Positions 4,775 to 6,103 of a stretch of DNA of 6,103 nt are shown one piece after another. The first letter of the stretch is position 1. Each line of letters begins with the position of its first letter. The notes below the pieces were generated by a model. It was given only the letters and a program-made list of their open reading frames with translations, was not told the origin of the DNA and searched no databases. This stretch comes from an uncultured bacterium. Lineage in GTDB: Bacteria; Patescibacteriota; Saccharimonadia; Saccharimonadales; Saccharimonadaceae. Position numbers and translations under genes: made by a program. Where the stretch lies: positions 1 through 6,103 of the forward strand of contig CAISVS010000121.1 in NCBI GenBank assembly GCA_903889015.1. The letters are read 5' to 3'.

Positions 4775-5700
4775 TATTAGGCGGATCAGGCGGTGTTGGT
4801 CAGGGCGTGGTCAAAGAATTAATCACCAGAGGTTTACCGGTCAAGGCTGTTGAGCGGTCCAAAGACGTTAAGGGTGTTGAAACTATCAAGGCCGACCTGC
4901 TGGACGCTGGGCAGGCTAAACAGGCGATTGCTGGTGCCGAGTTTGTTTATCTATGTATTGGACTTCCCTATTTTGGCGCCTACTGGACAGAAAATTGGCC
5001 AAAAGTAATGACCAATGTAGTTGAGGCTTGTGCGGCAACCAATGCTAAACTGATATTTTTGGACAACATTTACATGTACGGTCCAGCACCATTGCCAGTG
5101 CCGTTTGATGAAAATACGTCTAAACAACCAGCTTCAGTTAAAGGGCAGGCACGTAAGGTGACCGAGCAGATATTGTTAGATGCTATGGCGGCAGGCAAGT
5201 TAAAAGCGGTAATTGGACGTTCGGCTGACTTTTATGGTCCAGCAGCTGTTAATACTTTGTTTTACTCGACATTCTTGACCAGGATGGCAGCAGGCAAAGC
5301 GCCACAATGGTTAGGATCGGTAACAGCTAGACATACTTATTCGTATACGCTGGATAATGGGCGAGCCTTGGTTGAATTAGCGCTGGATGACAGCTGTTAT
5401 GGCCAGACTTGGCATTTGCCAGTTGGTCAACCAATTGACGTTGCGCAAGTTTTGGAAATGTTTAACAAAGAATTTAATGCGCAGTATAAATTGTCAGTAT
5501 TGCCAAAATTTATGATTAATTTTTTGTCGTTATTTATGAGTCAACTAAAGGAATTAAAAGAGATGGCTTATCAATTTAATGATGAGTACGTTATGTCGGA
5601 TGTTAAATTTCGTCAGCATTTCCCTGCTTTTCAAGTTACGTCATACCAGCAGGGTATAAAAGAAATGGTTGCAGCATATAAGGAATCAGTAATCAAATAA
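4765..5700 (+). CDS. NAD(P)-binding atypical extended-SDR (epimerase/dehydratase-like) protein, 311 aa
   Basis: Residues 3-14 give the beta1-loop LVLGGSGGVGQG, with glycines at 6, 9 and 12 matching the extended-SDR GxxGxxG dinucleotide site. A(D)LLD at 43-47, a VYLCIGLP strand at 61-68, LDNIYMYGP at 99-107 and RSADFYGP at 152-159 follow in the order seen in NAD-dependent epimerase/dehydratase proteins. The substrate domain is roughly 160-311. The usual catalytic YxxxK after the MYGP segment is absent: that region reads KGQARK (126-131), with no tyrosine, so a classical SDR mechanism is doubtful. I recall related proteins with DNxYMYGP and KGxxR, usually annotated only as NAD-dependent epimerase/dehydratase. 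It is the second gene of the MarR operon, overlapping it by 10 nt with a good Shine-Dalgarno, which suggests a reductase induced by the regulator's ligand. The substrate cannot be named. Confidence 0.83.
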   Translation: MHLVLGGSGGVGQGVVKELITRGLPVKAVERSKDVKGVETIKADLLDAGQAKQAIAGAEFVYLCIGLPYFGAYWTENWPKVMTNVVEACAATNAKLIFLDNIYMYGPAPLPVPFDENTSKQPASVKGQARKVTEQILLDAMAAGKLKAVIGRSADFYGPAAVNTLFYSTFLTRMAAGKAPQWLGSVTARHTYSYTLDNGRALVELALDDSCYGQTWHLPVGQPIDVAQVLEMFNKEFNAQYKLSVLPKFMINFLSLFMSQLKELKEMAYQFNDEYVMSDVKFRQHFPAFQVTSYQQGIKEMVAAYKESVIK

Positions 5701-5720
5701 TTGTTAGTAAAAAGTGTAGA

Positions 5721-5751
5721 TAAAATAGGCTTCAAATTGGGGCCTATTTTA
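5721..5751 (+). terminator. Hairpin terminator of the MarR-SDR operon
   Basis: TAAAATAGGC (5721-5730) pairs perfectly with GCCTATTTTA (5742-5751) around an 11-nt loop, 20 bp after the stop codon. The 3' arm contains TTTT and is followed by AT-rich sequence. The layout suggests intrinsic termination, possibly in both directions, though the U-run is short. Confidence 0.65.
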
Positions 5752-5782
5752 AATATATAATTTTAGGCAGATGATATTTGTA

Positions 5783-5791
5783 TGTTAAGAT
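5783..5791 (+). promoter_or_regulatory. Extended -10 promoter of the 5799 gene, leaderless spacing
   Basis: TGTTAAGAT is an extended -10 (TGn plus TAAGAT, four of six) ending 7 nt before ATG 5799. No clear -35 or Shine-Dalgarno is present. The position repeats that seen for other first genes here. Confidence 0.5.
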
Positions 5792-5798
5792 AAAGCTT

Positions 5799-6103
5799 AT
5801 GAAAGAAAAAGTATTACAAGGTTCATGGATAATTGACGCACCCGTAGAAGATGTTTATCGAATTATTTCAGATTTCGAGAGGGCACCTGAGTATTTTCCG
5901 ATAGTCGCCAAGGGGATGAGGGTTGTCAGCAAGGAAGGTAATAATTTAATTATAGAGGCGACTACAAATACTTTTGGGATTAACTTTAAAGTTGGTATGA
6001 CGACGACATTAATGCCTAATGTTAGCTTTAAGTCGATTAACGTATCAAAACTTGCGATTGAAGATGAGCAATTCCTGTTAGAGCCAGTTGCCGAAGGCAC
6101 GCG
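5799..6103 (+). CDS. SRPBCC / START-like (polyketide cyclase-type) ligand-binding protein, N-terminal 101 residues, cut by window edge
   Basis: The frame is open from ATG 5799 to the right edge. Residues 8-35 read GSWIIDAPVEDVYRIISDFERAPEYFP in outline, the classic start of SRPBCC proteins: a first beta strand, the (I/V)xAPxxxVYxxxxDFE helix, and the PEYFPxV turn. Beta strands rich in I, F and V follow, as in the helix-grip fold (for example IIEATTNTFGINFKV and SFKSINVS). The family binds hydrophobic ligands such as lipids, quinones and polyketides, and includes COQ10-like quinone-binding proteins and toxin RatA-like proteins; nothing here decides among them. The C-terminal helix that closes the pocket is outside the window. 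The gene follows the terminator at 5721 and has its own weak promoter, so it is not obviously part of the MarR operon. Confidence 0.75.
   Translation, partial: MKEKVLQGSWIIDAPVEDVYRIISDFERAPEYFPIVAKGMRVVSKEGNNLIIEATTNTFGINFKVGMTTTLMPNVSFKSINVSKLAIEDEQFLLEPVAEGT

Noticed and set aside
4325..5700. MarR-SDR pair as part of a larger biosynthetic or defence cluster
   Set aside because: A terminator follows at 5721 and the flanking genes have separate promoters and unrelated domains; nothing ties them together.
5855..6100. Minus-strand frame opposite the SRPBCC gene
   Set aside because: The plus strand encodes a recognisable SRPBCC start; the antisense frame has no start signal.
1..6103. Alternative genetic code (UGA as glycine) as in some Patescibacteria
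   Set aside because: No gene ends in TGA, which first raised the idea, but no in-frame TGA occurs within any of the coding regions and glycines use GGN; seven stops are too few to argue from.
1..6103. Mobile element, CRISPR array, tRNA or rRNA
   Set aside because: I found no transposase or integrase frame, no regularly spaced repeats, no terminal repeats and no tRNA-like or rRNA segments.

Overview
The window looks like ordinary chromosome from an AT-rich bacterium, most likely a member of the Patescibacteria (CPR), with Candidatus Saccharibacteria (TM7) as my best guess. I base this on recalled resemblance, not a search: the style of the two membrane-anchored unknown proteins (1778-2407 and 3468-4259), the 68-residue basic protein at 2478-2684, and short mostly monocistronic genes. 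All seven complete genes end in TAA or TAG and none contains an in-frame TGA, so the standard bacterial code fits.

Layout: 1-438 (minus) is the N-terminal part of murC, running off the left edge. An 81-bp divergent promoter region separates it from a 12-TM major facilitator transporter (520-1734). A two-TM protein of unknown function with its own promoter and Shine-Dalgarno follows (1778-2407), then the small protein at 2478-2684. The 177-bp gap 2685-2861 holds a strong hairpin with a UNCG-type loop (probable terminator), a promoter-like element just before it, repeated GTTTGG heptamers, and at its end the best promoter of the window. That promoter drives an orphan soluble protein (2862-3407). 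A membrane-anchored protein with conserved-looking DLCxVWG and DTGNGACE motifs follows (3468-4259). Next is a two-gene operon, a MarR-family regulator (4325-4774) overlapping an atypical extended-SDR oxidoreductase (4765-5700) and closed by a terminator hairpin. The right edge cuts a START/polyketide-cyclase-like (SRPBCC) gene starting at 5799.

The most notable features are regulatory. Five of the genes have a -10 hexamer ending only 6-9 nt before the start codon, so their mRNAs should be leaderless or nearly so. The genes whose starts lie farther from a promoter or inside an operon carry clear Shine-Dalgarno sequences; the MFS gene is the exception, with neither. Most -10 boxes are of the extended TGn type. 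The MarR gene has an 18-bp perfect palindrome filling the spacer between TTGACA and TAATAT, which predicts direct autorepression of the regulator-oxidoreductase operon. I see no mobile element, CRISPR array, tRNA or rRNA, and no clear defence or biosynthetic system.
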